Of a stretch of DNA of 64,000 nucleotides, positions 37,098 to 47,500 are shown one piece after another (within the stretch, counting starts at the first letter, position 1; the number at the start of each line of letters is the position of its first letter). Origin of the DNA: Cerasibacillus terrae (GTDB taxonomy: Bacteria > Bacillota > Bacilli > Bacillales > Amphibacillaceae); NCBI RefSeq assembly GCF_008039555.1, contig NZ_VDUW01000001.1:248001-312000 (forward strand), given 5' to 3'. The notes under the pieces were generated by a model that made no database searches, had not been told where the DNA came from, and saw only the letters and a program-made list of their open reading frames with translations. The position numbers and the translations under genes were made by a program.

Positions 37098-37310
37098 AAC
37101 CCTTTTAATGGATCCATTATTATCCACGGGGATGTACCATCTGGTTATACAGTGAAAGCAGAAGGAGATATTAAAATATTTGGTATGGTTCATGTGACCA
37201 CGATTATTGGAATGAAAGATGAAAAAATTCAAGGTGAAAATACAAGAATGGAGCGAAAGCAGCCTATTTCACATCCATACCTTGGAAAAGTAATTGATAA
37301 ACGTAAATAA
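37098..37310 (+). pseudogene. fapA: remnant of a fapA (DUF342) gene between sigD and swrB
   Basis: Right after the sigD TGA, the same frame stays open for 70 codons to TAA 37308-37310 but has no usable start codon near its beginning. Its first half reads FNGSIIIHGDVPSGYTVKAE and GDIKIFGMV, the hallmark of the DUF342 domain of flagellar assembly protein FapA, normally several hundred residues. From about codon 35 on (VTTIIGMKDEKIQGENTRM) the similarity fades. I infer that large deletions removed the start, the N-terminal part and the C-terminal part. The fragment ends at the Shine-Dalgarno of swrB. Family recognition is from memory of the motif, not a search. Confidence 0.7.
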
Positions 37311-37320
37311 GGAGGATATG

Positions 37321-37758
37321 ATGACTTTATTCTTGTTCACTATTAGTTTTCTTATACATATTATTACATTCGTATTAATTTATATTTTATATAAATTATA
37401 CAAAGAAACCGTAAAGACGAACCAGAATAACCCAGAAGTTATTCAACTACTTGACACCTATTTAGAAGAGATAAAACAAGAAAATAAACTTCTATTATCA
37501 AATACAAAATCTCCTAATCAATCCAACAGATCTAGTACATCTAACAAAATGGAAGACAAGATAACTAAGGATACCGTAACAATAAATGATAAACCATTGA
37601 TAAAAAATATTACAGTGAGTGACGAAACGGAAACATCCATGCATGCAAAAGTATTACAATTACATGATCAGGGTATATCAGTAGATGAAATCGCCAAAAA
37701 ATTAGATTGTGGAAAAACAGAAGCATCTTTGATTATTAAATTTCATGCAAAAAAATAA
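37321..37758 (+). CDS. swrB: swarming motility regulator SwrB
   Basis: SwrB is a single-pass membrane protein that in B. subtilis activates the flagellar export apparatus. The frame opens at TTG 37294, but ATG 37321 (five bases after GGAGG; ATG 37318 adjoins it) gives 145 residues. An N-terminal membrane segment (FTISFLIHIITFVLIYILY) is followed by a short coiled region, a Ser/Asn/Lys-rich linker and a C-terminal helix-turn-helix-like part LHDQGISVDEIAKKLDCGKTE. Position after sigD and before rpsB matches ylxL/swrB. The linker is poorly conserved. Confidence 0.87.
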   Translation: MTLFLFTISFLIHIITFVLIYILYKLYKETVKTNQNNPEVIQLLDTYLEEIKQENKLLLSNTKSPNQSNRSSTSNKMEDKITKDTVTINDKPLIKNITVSDETETSMHAKVLQLHDQGISVDEIAKKLDCGKTEASLIIKFHAKK

Positions 37759-37767
37759 AGATATTAC

Positions 37768-37796
37768 TTGCTTGCATATGATAGTTATGGTATATT
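37768..37796 (+). promoter_or_regulatory. sigma-A promoter of rpsB
   Basis: TTGCTT (37768-37773), 17 bases, TATATT (37791-37796) with an extended TGG just upstream. Transcription would start near 37803, giving a leader of about 150 nt. Confidence 0.7.
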
Positions 37797-37849
37797 ATTT
37801 TTTGGTGTAAACACTATGTTGCTTTAAGGAAAACATAAAAAAACACACA

Positions 37850-37928
37850 CGACTACTAATTTGTATCGTGGTGCCATTGTTATGGAAGACGGCATAACAA
37901 TGGTTCGTATACAAAAATGACGTGGTCG
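37850..37928 (+). ncRNA. structured rpsB (S2) mRNA leader
   Basis: Three nested helices are readable: CGACTAC (37850-37856) with GTGGTCG (37922-37928, one wobble); TTTGTAT (37860-37866) with ATACAAA (37909-37915); and the perfect 11-bp CCATTGTTATG (37874-37884) with CATAACAATGG (37893-37903). The element ends 27 bases before the rpsB start. Autoregulatory S2-binding leaders are known upstream of Firmicute rpsB genes; the match to that class is inferred from position and shape. Confidence 0.75.
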
Positions 37929-37955
37929 GAGGTAAAACCAATTAGGAGGAATATT

Positions 37956-38747
37956 ATGTCAATCATTTCAATGAAACAGTTATTGGAAGCTGGTGTACAT
38001 TTTGGTCACCAGACACGCCGTTGGAATCCGAAAATGAAAAAATACATTTTCACAGAACGTAACGGTATTTACATTATTGATTTACAAAAAACGGTGAAAA
38101 AAGTAGAAAAAGCGTATAATTTTGTGAAAGATGTTGCAGCGAATGGTGGTTCCGTACTATTTGTTGGTACAAAAAAACAAGCACAAAAAACAGTTGCTGA
38201 AGAAGCAACACGCTCTGGTATGTATTATGTGAACCAACGTTGGTTAGGTGGAACACTAACAAACTTTAAAACAATCCGTAAAAGTATTAACCGTCTAAAA
38301 TCAATTGAACGCATGGAAGAAGATGGAACTTTTGAAGTTCTACCGAAAAAAGAAGTTGTAGATTTATTAAAAGAAAAAGAACGCCTAATGAAATTCCTAG
38401 GCGGTATTAAAGATATGAAGAAACTTCCGGATGCTATTTTCGTAATTGATACACGTAAAGAACGTAATGCAATTGCTGAAGCGCGCAAACTAAATATTCC
38501 AATCATCGGAATTGTTGATACAAACTGTGACCCAGATGAAGTGGACTACGTCATTCCAGCAAACGATGATGCGATTCGTGCTGTTAAACTTCTTACATCT
38601 AAAATGGCTGATGCTATTCTTGAAGTAAAACAAGGTGAAGTATTGGAAGAAGAAGTGACTGAGAAAACAGCTACTGAAGAATCAAAAGAAGAAACAGTTG
38701 CTGAAGATGTAAAAGAAGAAGAAAAAGTAGAAACAACACAAGAATAA
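37956..38747 (+). CDS. rpsB: 30S ribosomal protein S2
   Basis: This is the small-subunit protein S2. ATG 37956, five bases after AGGAGGA, gives 263 residues; the frame opens farther up but without support. It begins [20 protein letters not shown] and has [19 protein letters not shown] and [20 protein letters not shown]. The C-terminus from about residue 228 is a Glu/Thr/Lys-rich acidic tail, making it longer than B. subtilis S2 (246). It is followed by a terminator-like hairpin, then tsf. Confidence 0.98.
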   Translation: MSIISMKQLLEAGVHFGHQTRRWNPKMKKYIFTERNGIYIIDLQKTVKKVEKAYNFVKDVAANGGSVLFVGTKKQAQKTVAEEATRSGMYYVNQRWLGGTLTNFKTIRKSINRLKSIERMEEDGTFEVLPKKEVVDLLKEKERLMKFLGGIKDMKKLPDAIFVIDTRKERNAIAEARKLNIPIIGIVDTNCDPDEVDYVIPANDDAIRAVKLLTSKMADAILEVKQGEVLEEEVTEKTATEESKEETVAEDVKEEEKVETTQE

Positions 38748-38758
38748 TTACAAAAAAG

Positions 38759-38797
38759 AAAGGTGATAAGGGGGAATACCTTTTATCACTTTTTTTC
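38759..38797 (+). terminator. terminator/attenuator between rpsB and tsf
   Basis: AAGGTGATAA (from 38760) pairs with TTATCACTTT (from 38783) and is followed by a T run. It probably reduces readthrough from rpsB into tsf. Confidence 0.75.
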
Positions 38798-38856
38798 ACA
38801 AAAGGAACCATACTAGATAGAATATAGAAAAACAGAAGCTTAAGGAGGATTTATAA

Positions 38857-39741
38857 ATGGCTATTTCAGCAAAAATGGTAAAAGAACTTCGTGAAAAAAC
38901 AGGTGCAGGTATGATGGATTGTAAAAAAGCACTCGTAGAAACAGATGGTGACATCGAAAAAGCAATTGATTTCCTACGTGAGAAAGGGATTGCTAAAGCA
39001 GCTAAAAAAGCTGATAGAATTGCGGCTGAAGGTGCTACACATGTTGTTGTAGATAATAATACAGCAGCTCTTCTAGAAGTAAATTGTGAAACAGACTTCG
39101 TTACAAAAAATGATCAATTTAAACAATTACTTAATGACTTAGGAAAGCATCTCGTTTCCCAAAAGCCAGCAACAGTTGAAGAAGCAATGGAACAAAAGCT
39201 CCATGGTGATGGAGAAGTAGTTGAAACATATATTAAATCTGCTATTGCTACAATAGGTGAGAAAATTTCTCTACGTCGTTTTGAAGTAATAGAAAAAACA
39301 GATGCCGATGCATTTGGACACTACCTACATATGGGTGGTAGAATTGGGGTTCTAACTTTATTAGAAGGAACTACAGATGAAGAAGTTGCTAAAGATGTAG
39401 CAATGCATATCGCAGCATCAAATCCACGTTATGTAAATCGCGAAGAAGTTCCTGAAGAAGAAGTGAACCGTGAAAGAGAAGTACTAAAAACACAAGCTTT
39501 AAATGAAGGTAAACCAGAACATATCGTTGAAAAAATGGTAGAAGGTCGTCTTGGTAAATTCTTCGAAGAAATTTGCCTATTAGATCAGGCATTTGTTAAA
39601 GATCCAGATGTTAAAGTGAAAAAACATGTTGCTAGCCACGGTGGAGAAGTAAAAGCGTTTGTTCGTTATGAAGTAGGAGAAGGAATGGAAAAACGCGAAG
39701 AAAACTTTGCAGAAGAAGTTATGAACCAAATAAAGAAATAA
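38857..39741 (+). CDS. tsf: translation elongation factor Ts
   Basis: EF-Ts exchanges GDP for GTP on EF-Tu. It has 294 residues, normal length. The N-terminal UBA-like domain is [20 protein letters not shown] with [18 protein letters not shown]. The core includes [19 protein letters not shown], carrying the TDFV motif that contacts EF-Tu. The dimerisation part follows, and [18 protein letters not shown] is near the C-terminus. Start ATG 38857 follows AAGGAGG. Confidence 0.98.
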   Translation: MAISAKMVKELREKTGAGMMDCKKALVETDGDIEKAIDFLREKGIAKAAKKADRIAAEGATHVVVDNNTAALLEVNCETDFVTKNDQFKQLLNDLGKHLVSQKPATVEEAMEQKLHGDGEVVETYIKSAIATIGEKISLRRFEVIEKTDADAFGHYLHMGGRIGVLTLLEGTTDEEVAKDVAMHIAASNPRYVNREEVPEEEVNREREVLKTQALNEGKPEHIVEKMVEGRLGKFFEEICLLDQAFVKDPDVKVKKHVASHGGEVKAFVRYEVGEGMEKREENFAEEVMNQIKK

Positions 39742-39752
39742 TGAAATAATGA

Positions 39753-39778
39753 AATAGGGAACAACAACGTTCCCTATT
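39753..39778 (+). other. perfect hairpin between tsf and pyrH
   Basis: AATAGGGAAC (39753-39762) and GTTCCCTATT (39769-39778) are exact complements around a six-base loop. No T run follows, so it may be a weak terminator or an RNA-stability element. Confidence 0.6.
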
Positions 39779-39797
39779 CATATATCACCTAAAATAA

Positions 39798-40541
<744 letters not shown>

Positions 40542-40542
40542 A

Positions 40543-41100
40543 ATGGAAGCGGATGTATTTAAAGGTATGCGAGAAAAAATGGATCAAGCAATACAAGCAT
40601 TTTCAAGAAATTTAGCTACCGTTCGTACTGGTCGAGCAAACCCTAGTATTCTCGATAATGTTCTTGTTGAATACTATGGTGCAGCTACACCACTAAACCA
40701 ATTAGCTAATATATCAACACCTGAAGCGCGTCTTCTAGCAATCACACCGTATGATAAAACAGTTGTAAATGATATTGAAAAAGCGATTCAAAAAGCAGAT
40801 TTAGGACTTTCACCCTCCAGTGATGGGAATATTATTCGAATTAATATTCCTGCTTTAACAGAAGAAAGAAGAAAAGAGCTTGTGAAAATCGTTGGTAAAT
40901 ATGCAGAAGAAAGTAAAGTTCAAGTGAGAAATTTCCGCCGTGAAGCAAATGATGAGCTTAAAAAATTAGAGAAAAATGGAGATATAACGGAAGACGAATT
41001 ACGTAACTTACAAGATGATGTACAACAAGAAACAGATCAGTACATAGCAAAAATTGACGAGCTCACAAAAGTAAAAGAAGAGGATATCATGGAAGTGTAA
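40543..41100 (+). CDS. frr: ribosome recycling factor
   Basis: RRF splits post-termination ribosomes with EF-G. It has 185 residues. It shows the three-helix bundle with [16 protein letters not shown] near residue 30, [17 protein letters not shown] and [17 protein letters not shown]. Start ATG 40543 after GGGGG, one base after pyrH. A strong terminator follows. Confidence 0.98.
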   Translation: MEADVFKGMREKMDQAIQAFSRNLATVRTGRANPSILDNVLVEYYGAATPLNQLANISTPEARLLAITPYDKTVVNDIEKAIQKADLGLSPSSDGNIIRINIPALTEERRKELVKIVGKYAEESKVQVRNFRREANDELKKLEKNGDITEDELRNLQDDVQQETDQYIAKIDELTKVKEEDIMEV

Positions 41101-41138
41101 TGCTTAATTCCTCTAGAACTGCTTGTTTTTTATTGTGG

Positions 41139-41165
41139 AAGCCCTCTTTTTAAAAGAGGGCTTTT
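41139..41165 (+). terminator. terminator after frr
   Basis: AAGCCCTCTTTT (41139-41150) pairs with AAAAGAGGGCTT (41152-41163), followed by TT. It ends the rpsB-frr region. Confidence 0.85.
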
Positions 41166-41370
41166 GTGGTATTATTAGCTAGCGGGCATACAATAAATAA
41201 GGATGTATACATGATATGGATGAATATGATGGTTTACGATTTATTTAATATTTTCAACTTCATTCGAAATGTATTATAATAAAAAATATATCTTTCTTTT
41301 TGATTAATGAATGGTTTTTACAAACATCTATGTATATCCGTTTTAATTTAAAGTATTCGGAGGACAGAAT

Positions 41371-42138
41371 ATGTCAATCAGATTTCCCTTTTTTAGTAAA
41401 AAAGAAAAAAACGTAAGCAATCAACATATACAACTTAAAAATGTCCCATCACATGTTGCTGTGATTATGGATGGAAATGGAAGATGGGCAAAAAAGCGAG
41501 GATTTCCACGTGTTGCAGGACATAAAGAGGGAATGGAGGCTACACAAAGAGCAGTCCGTGCTGCTACAAAATATAACATTAAGATATTAACATTATTTGC
41601 CTTTTCAACAGAGAATTGGAAACGTCCAAATTATGAAGTGAATTTCTTGATGAAATTGCCAAAAGAGTTCTTACATATTTATTTACCGGAATTAATAGAG
41701 AAAAATGTTCGAGTTGAGACAATTGGAGAATTGTCTGCTTTGCCTGATTTTACAAAGGAAGCAATTGAAGATGCTAAGGAAAAAACAAAAGATAATGATG
41801 GGCTATTATTAAATTTTGCAATTAATTATGGTGCTAGATTTGAAATCATCCAAGCAGTAAGAAAAATGATTCGAGATAAGAATTTATCCAACTATAATTT
41901 GGATGAAATCGATGAGGAAGTGTTTTCAAACTATTTATATACGAAAGGATTGTCTGATCCAGATTTGTTAATTCGTACAAGTGGTGAAAAACGTTTAAGT
42001 AACTTCCTCCTGTGGCAATGTGCCTATTCTGAATTTTGGTTTACAGATACATTGTGGCCAGATTTTACAGAAGATGATTTTTATGAAGCACTGATCAATT
42101 TTCAAAAAAGGAAAAGACGTTATGGAGGAATTGAATAA
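41371..42138 (+). CDS. uppS: undecaprenyl diphosphate synthase
   Basis: UppS extends farnesyl diphosphate with isopentenyl diphosphate in cis to the C55 lipid carrier of cell-wall synthesis. It has 255 residues. The substrate site is HVAVIMDGNGRWAKKRG with GHKEGM, then FAFSTENWKRP. The C-terminal DLLIRTSGEKRLSNFLLWQ is the IPP site. The 270-base gap before it holds the frr terminator and a TATAAT at 41275-41280 with a poor -35. Start ATG 41371 after CGGAGG. cdsA follows after 15 bases. Confidence 0.97.
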   Translation: MSIRFPFFSKKEKNVSNQHIQLKNVPSHVAVIMDGNGRWAKKRGFPRVAGHKEGMEATQRAVRAATKYNIKILTLFAFSTENWKRPNYEVNFLMKLPKEFLHIYLPELIEKNVRVETIGELSALPDFTKEAIEDAKEKTKDNDGLLLNFAINYGARFEIIQAVRKMIRDKNLSNYNLDEIDEEVFSNYLYTKGLSDPDLLIRTSGEKRLSNFLLWQCAYSEFWFTDTLWPDFTEDDFYEALINFQKRKRRYGGIE

Positions 42139-42153
42139 GGTGATGAACTGGAT

Positions 42154-42930
42154 ATGAGACAACGAATTATTACAGCGATTATAGCACTACTAATATTTGT
42201 TCCTATTTTAGTTTATGGAAATATTCCATTTGTCGTATTAACTTATGCCATGGCGACGATTGCATTATATGAATTATTACGAATGCGCCAAATTTCATTT
42301 CAATCTTATCCGGCAATTACTGCATTGATTTTTTTATGGATTTTACTCATTCCAAGCAGTGTATCTTTACCTATGGAAAAGACAGAGTTTGTTATGCTAT
42401 TTGTGATTATTATTTTATTTTATACGGTATTATCTAAAAATAAATTCACATTTGACCAGTCTGGATTTATCTTAATAACTATTATATATATTTCAATGGG
42501 ATTTTTCTTCTTTATGGAAACGCGCTTCGAAGGGTTATCATTCGTGCTGTATCTCTTGTTTATCGTATGGTCAACAGATACAGGAGCTTATTTTGTAGGT
42601 CGTTCACTTGGAAAAAACAAGTTATGGCCGGAAATAAGCCCGAATAAAACAATTGAAGGAGCGATAGGTGGAATTCTTTTTGCATGTGTTGTCGGCCATT
42701 TCTTCTATTTATTTCATCCGCTACCAATACCGAAATTACAACTCATTATTATGACAGTAATCTTATCTATATCAGGACAAATAGGAGATCTAGTTGCTTC
42801 AGCATATAAACGTTTTTATGATGTAAAAGATTCTGGGAGATTATTACCTGGTCATGGTGGAATATTAGATAGAATGGATAGCTTACTTTTTGTATTTCCG
42901 GTTTTCCATCTTTTAATGATCTTGTTTTAG
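42154..42930 (+). CDS. cdsA: phosphatidate cytidylyltransferase
   Basis: CdsA makes CDP-diacylglycerol from phosphatidate and CTP in the membrane. It has 258 residues, with seven or eight hydrophobic segments. The family signature near the C-terminus is KDSGRLLPGHGGILDRMDSL; the Asp and Gly residues form the metal and CTP site. WSTDTGAYFVGRSLGKNKL and SPNKTIEGAIGG are also conserved. In B. subtilis dxr follows; here the next 127 bases contain no gene and rseP comes next. Confidence 0.96.
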   Translation: MRQRIITAIIALLIFVPILVYGNIPFVVLTYAMATIALYELLRMRQISFQSYPAITALIFLWILLIPSSVSLPMEKTEFVMLFVIIILFYTVLSKNKFTFDQSGFILITIIYISMGFFFFMETRFEGLSFVLYLLFIVWSTDTGAYFVGRSLGKNKLWPEISPNKTIEGAIGGILFACVVGHFFYLFHPLPIPKLQLIIMTVILSISGQIGDLVASAYKRFYDVKDSGRLLPGHGGILDRMDSLLFVFPVFHLLMILF

Positions 42931-43057
42931 AGACACACAATGAAAATATTTTACTTATATTGTAATAATTTTTTAGGGATAAATCGATTGATTTTGGATA
43001 AATTGAATAAAATACCAATGAATTGATTGATACACCTTGTAAAAGGATGGTGATTTT

Positions 43058-44320
43058 TTGAAAACAATTTTGGCTTTTATTTTCATGTTTGGTTTACTAG
43101 TATTCATCCATGAATTTGGCCATATGATTTTTGCTAAGCGAGCTGGAATGCTTGTTCGTGAGTTTGCTATTGGTTTTGGACCGAAGATATTTTCATTTAA
43201 AAAGAATGAGACGGTCTATACGATTAGACTACTTCCTATCGGTGGTTATGTAAGGGTTGCTGGAGAAGATCCAGAAATTATTGAACTGAAACCCGGTCAA
43301 CATATTGGCCTTGAATTTGACGAAGAAGGCAAAGTAATAAAAATCATCGTTAATAATAAGGCAAAACATCCGAACGCAAGAATCATAGAAGTGGAGCATG
43401 TAGACCTTGACCATCAATTAATTATCGAAGGATATGAAATAGATGAACATGAAAAACTCTCATTTGATGTTGCTGAAAAAGCATTTTTCATAATGGATGA
43501 AAACGAAACGCAAATTGCACCGTATAATCGTCAGTTCGCATCAAAAACAATTGGACAACGAGCAATGCAATTATTTGCTGGACCTATGATGAACTTTCTA
43601 TTGGCGATTGTAATCTTCTTCATCTTAGGAATTTCACAAGGTGTACCTGTTGATCATGCAGAAATTGATAAAATTCAGGAAGGAAGCCCTGCTGAACAAG
43701 CTGGATTTGAAAATGGTGATGAAATTATTAAAATTGATGAAACAACGATTTCTACATTTGAAGAGTTCCAAGCAATTGTTCGAGATAATCCTAAAACTGA
43801 ATTAGATATGACTGTTTCACGAAATGGTGAAAATGTTGAATTATCTGTTGTTCCCGATTCTGTTTATATAGAAGAATTGGATGTGGAATTAGGACAAATT
43901 GGTGTTTATCAAGCATTTCATAAATCTGCAATCGGAACGGTGAAATATGGCTTTACAAAAACATATGAAATTACTACCTTAATTTTAACGAATTTAGGAA
44001 AATTAATTACCGGACAGTATTCGATTGACATGTTATCTGGACCAGTAGGTATATATGACGCAACAGACCAAGTGGTAAAAACAGGTTTTACAAACTTTCT
44101 TATGTGGACAGCAATGCTCAGTATTAACTTAGGAATTATTAATTTAGTTCCATTACCTGCACTTGACGGTGGTAGATTATTATTTGTTGGGCTAGAGGCT
44201 GTTCGTGGTAAGCCAATTGATCCACAAAAAGAAGGTATTGTTCATTTTATTGGCTTTGCCATGTTAATGTTATTAATGATTGTTGTGACATGGAATGATA
44301 TTCAACGACTTTTTCTTTAA
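43058..44320 (+). CDS. rseP: site-2 intramembrane metalloprotease RseP/RasP
   Basis: RasP cleaves membrane-embedded anti-sigma factors and signal-peptide remnants. It has 420 residues from TTG 43058. The zinc site is HEFGH near residues 18-22 in FIHEFGHMIFAKRAG. A PDZ domain spans about residues 195-275 (GSPAEQAGFENGDEIIKI). The third zinc ligand is in NLVPLPALDGGRLLF. Membrane segments lie at the N-terminus, near residue 180 and at the C-terminus ending VTWNDIQRLFL. Both neighbours expected in B. subtilis, dxr before and proS after, are missing. Confidence 0.97.
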   Translation: MKTILAFIFMFGLLVFIHEFGHMIFAKRAGMLVREFAIGFGPKIFSFKKNETVYTIRLLPIGGYVRVAGEDPEIIELKPGQHIGLEFDEEGKVIKIIVNNKAKHPNARIIEVEHVDLDHQLIIEGYEIDEHEKLSFDVAEKAFFIMDENETQIAPYNRQFASKTIGQRAMQLFAGPMMNFLLAIVIFFILGISQGVPVDHAEIDKIQEGSPAEQAGFENGDEIIKIDETTISTFEEFQAIVRDNPKTELDMTVSRNGENVELSVVPDSVYIEELDVELGQIGVYQAFHKSAIGTVKYGFTKTYEITTLILTNLGKLITGQYSIDMLSGPVGIYDATDQVVKTGFTNFLMWTAMLSINLGIINLVPLPALDGGRLLFVGLEAVRGKPIDPQKEGIVHFIGFAMLMLLMIVVTWNDIQRLFL

Positions 44321-44431
44321 TAAAAGTCAGTTTCTAAAAAATGTTTGTAGTGGAAGATGTATTTTAGAATAATTAACAAATTTACATTAGAATTTATACG
44401 AAACAGACCAATTAAAAAAACTCTAATAGGT

Positions 44432-44460
44432 ACCCTTGTCATCTTACGGCAAGGGTTTCC
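44432..44460 (+). terminator. hairpin between rseP and polC
   Basis: ACCCTTGTC (44432-44440) pairs with GGCAAGGGT (44448-44456), with one wobble, followed by only TTT. It probably terminates the rseP transcript. The CAAGGGT arm recurs in the terminator-like stem at 48988-49014 after polC. Confidence 0.6.
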
Positions 44461-44526
44461 GTTATTCAATACTGTTTTTTAGATTTTTGATACACTGGAT
44501 TTATTGATCCTAATGGGGGAAGAACA

Positions 44527-47500
44527 ATGGAACTTACAAACCAGGAAAAAATAAATATCTTATTAGAACAATTACAATTACCGGATGAACATCAAGTGTA
44601 TTTTGAAAATGCTTCATTAAAACGATTAGATGTTTTTAAACAAAAGAAATTATGGCATTTTCATATTGAGATAAACGCCATATTACCACTACAAATTTAC
44701 CAATCATTTATTATCACTTTACAAAAAACATTTCAAAAATTAACAAATGTAGTGTGTACACTATACACAAAAGACAAGCAAATAAATACCGAAACAATTA
44801 CAGATTACTGGCAGTATTATTTACAAAATACAATACTTTCTCCAGCATATAAAGACGTTGTGCTTCATCAAGTACCAACAGTAGAAAATAATAAACTTGT
44901 CATACAAGCAAGGAATGAAGCAGAAGCGATAACGATTAAAAGGAAATTAGAACATGATTTCCAACAATTTTGTCAAAAAGTTGCTATACCTAAATTTGTC
45001 TTGGATGTTCATGTGAATGATCAACAAACAAATATCCAAGAATTTAAGCAAAAACAAGCAGTAGAAGATCGTGAAATGATGTTGAAAACAATTCAACAAA
45101 GGGAAGAACGTGATCAGAAGAAGAAACATGCTGGAAAGAACCAGGACTTTATGGTTGGTTATAAAATCAATGATGATCCTGTACAAATGGAAAATATCCA
45201 AGAAGAAGAGCGAAGAATGACTGTTCAAGGCTATGTTTTTGATGTTGATGTTCGTAAATTACGCTCTGGGCGCAGTTTATTAATTATAAAGGCAACAGAT
45301 TACACGGATTCCTTAACAATAAAGAAGTTTTCTAGAGGGGAAGAAGATGAAGAAGTCTTTGATCAATTAGAGAAGGGTATTTGGGTTAAGGCACGTGGTA
45401 GTATACAAACAGATATGTATTCTAATCAATTAACAATGATGGCAAATGATATCAATGAAATCAAAGTGGATGAAAAAAAAGACACAGCAAAAGAAGAGAA
45501 AAAAAGAGTAGAACTACACGCACATACTATGATGAGTCAATTAGATGCAGTTGTATCACCAAGTAGATTAATAAAACAGGCTAAAAAGTGGGGGCATCCT
45601 GCAATAGCCATTACTGATCATGCAGGTGTCCAAGGCTTTCCAGAAGCATATCAAGCAGGTAAGAAACATGATATGAAAGTGATTTATGGTGTCGAAGCTA
45701 ATCTTGTTGATGATGGTGTTCCTATTGCATACAATGAACAAGATTTAGAACTTGAATCAGCTATCTATGTTGTATACGATGTGGAGACAACAGGGCTTTC
45801 AGCTGTTTATGATACGATAATCGAAATTGCAGGTGTGAAGATTCATAAAGGGGAAATTATTGATCGCTTTGAGTCATTTGCAAATCCACATCATCCACTA
45901 TCGGAAACAACAACAAATTTAACAGGTATTACAGATGAAATGGTTCAGGATGCTCCGGAAATTGGAGATGTGTTAAAGGATTTTCATGCCTGGTCAAAAG
46001 ATTGTGTATTGGTAGCACATAATGCAAGTTTTGATATTGGATTTTTGAATCAAGGTTATCAACGAATCGATTATAACAAGGTAGATGAACCAGTAATTGA
46101 CACACTTGAATTGGCACGTTTTTTAGTTCCAGAACTAAAAAATCACCGTCTAAATACACTTTGTAAACATTTTAATATTGAACTTACTCAACATCACCGA
46201 GCCATTTATGATGCGGAAGCAACTGGTTATTTACTTTGGAAACTGGTAGAAAAATTATTAGAAAAAGAAATTCAAAATCATAATCAATTGAATGATCATA
46301 TGGGAAAAGGAGATGCTTATAAACGATCTCGCCCATATCACTGTGTTTTATTAGTGAAGAATGAAATCGGCCTAAAAAATTTATATAAACTAGTCTCTTA
46401 TGCACATATTCATTATTTTTATCGAGTTCCTAGAATCCCACGGTCCCTTTTAGAAAAACATCGAGAAGGACTTTTAATTGGATCTGCTTGTGATCAAGGA
46501 GAAGTATTCGAGACAATGATGCAACAATCAAGTGATGATGCAGAAAATATTGCGGAATTTTATGATTACATCGAAGTACAACCACCTGCAAATTATGCTC
46601 ATCTTATCGAAAAAGACCTTGTTCAAAATGAAGCACAAATCCTGGATATTATTCAAAAATTAGTTGCATTAGGGAAAAAAATAAATAAACCTGTTGTGGC
46701 TACTGGCAATGTACATTACATTGAGAAACATGAAAAACAATACCGACAAATTCTAATTGCATCTCAAGCTGGTAACCCATTAAATCGTCATCGATTATCA
46801 GATACGCCATTTCGAACAACGAATGAAATGCAAGAGGCATTTAGCTTTCTTGGAAAAGAAGTTGCGGAAGAAATTGTTGTGACAAACAGTCAGGGGATAG
46901 CGAATAACATAGAAAATATTTCACCGATTAAAGATAGTTTATATACACCTACAATTGAAGGGGCAGACAAAGAGATACGGGATTTATGTTATAGTCGTGC
47001 TAAATCGATTTATGGAGAACCTATCCCATCTATCGTAATAGAACGATTAGATAAAGAATTATCAAGTATCATTAAGCACGGATTTGCCGTTATTTATCTT
47101 ATCTCTCATAAACTCGTAAAAAAATCATTAGATGATGGTTACTTAGTCGGTTCGAGAGGGTCGGTTGGATCTTCTTTAGTTGCTACAATGACAGAAATAA
47201 CAGAAGTAAATCCGTTACCACCACATTATGTATGTTCGAATTGCCATTATCATGAATTTATTACAGATGGTTCTTATAAAAGTGGATTTGATTTACCTGA
47301 TAAATCCTGCCCTACATGTCAAAATGAATTAATGAAAGATGGACAAGATATTCCTTTTGAAACCTTTTTGGGATTTAAAGGGGATAAGGTTCCGGATATT
47401 GATTTAAACTTTTCAGGAGAATATCAACCAGAGGCTCATAACTATACGAAAGTATTATTTGGTGAAGATAATGTATATCGTGCGGGAACTATCGGAACAA

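Noticed and set aside
37095-37310. SigD-FapA fusion by TGA readthrough
   Set aside because: The fragment is in frame after the sigD stop, but SigD is full length at its TGA and no readthrough signal is visible; a deletion remnant is simpler.
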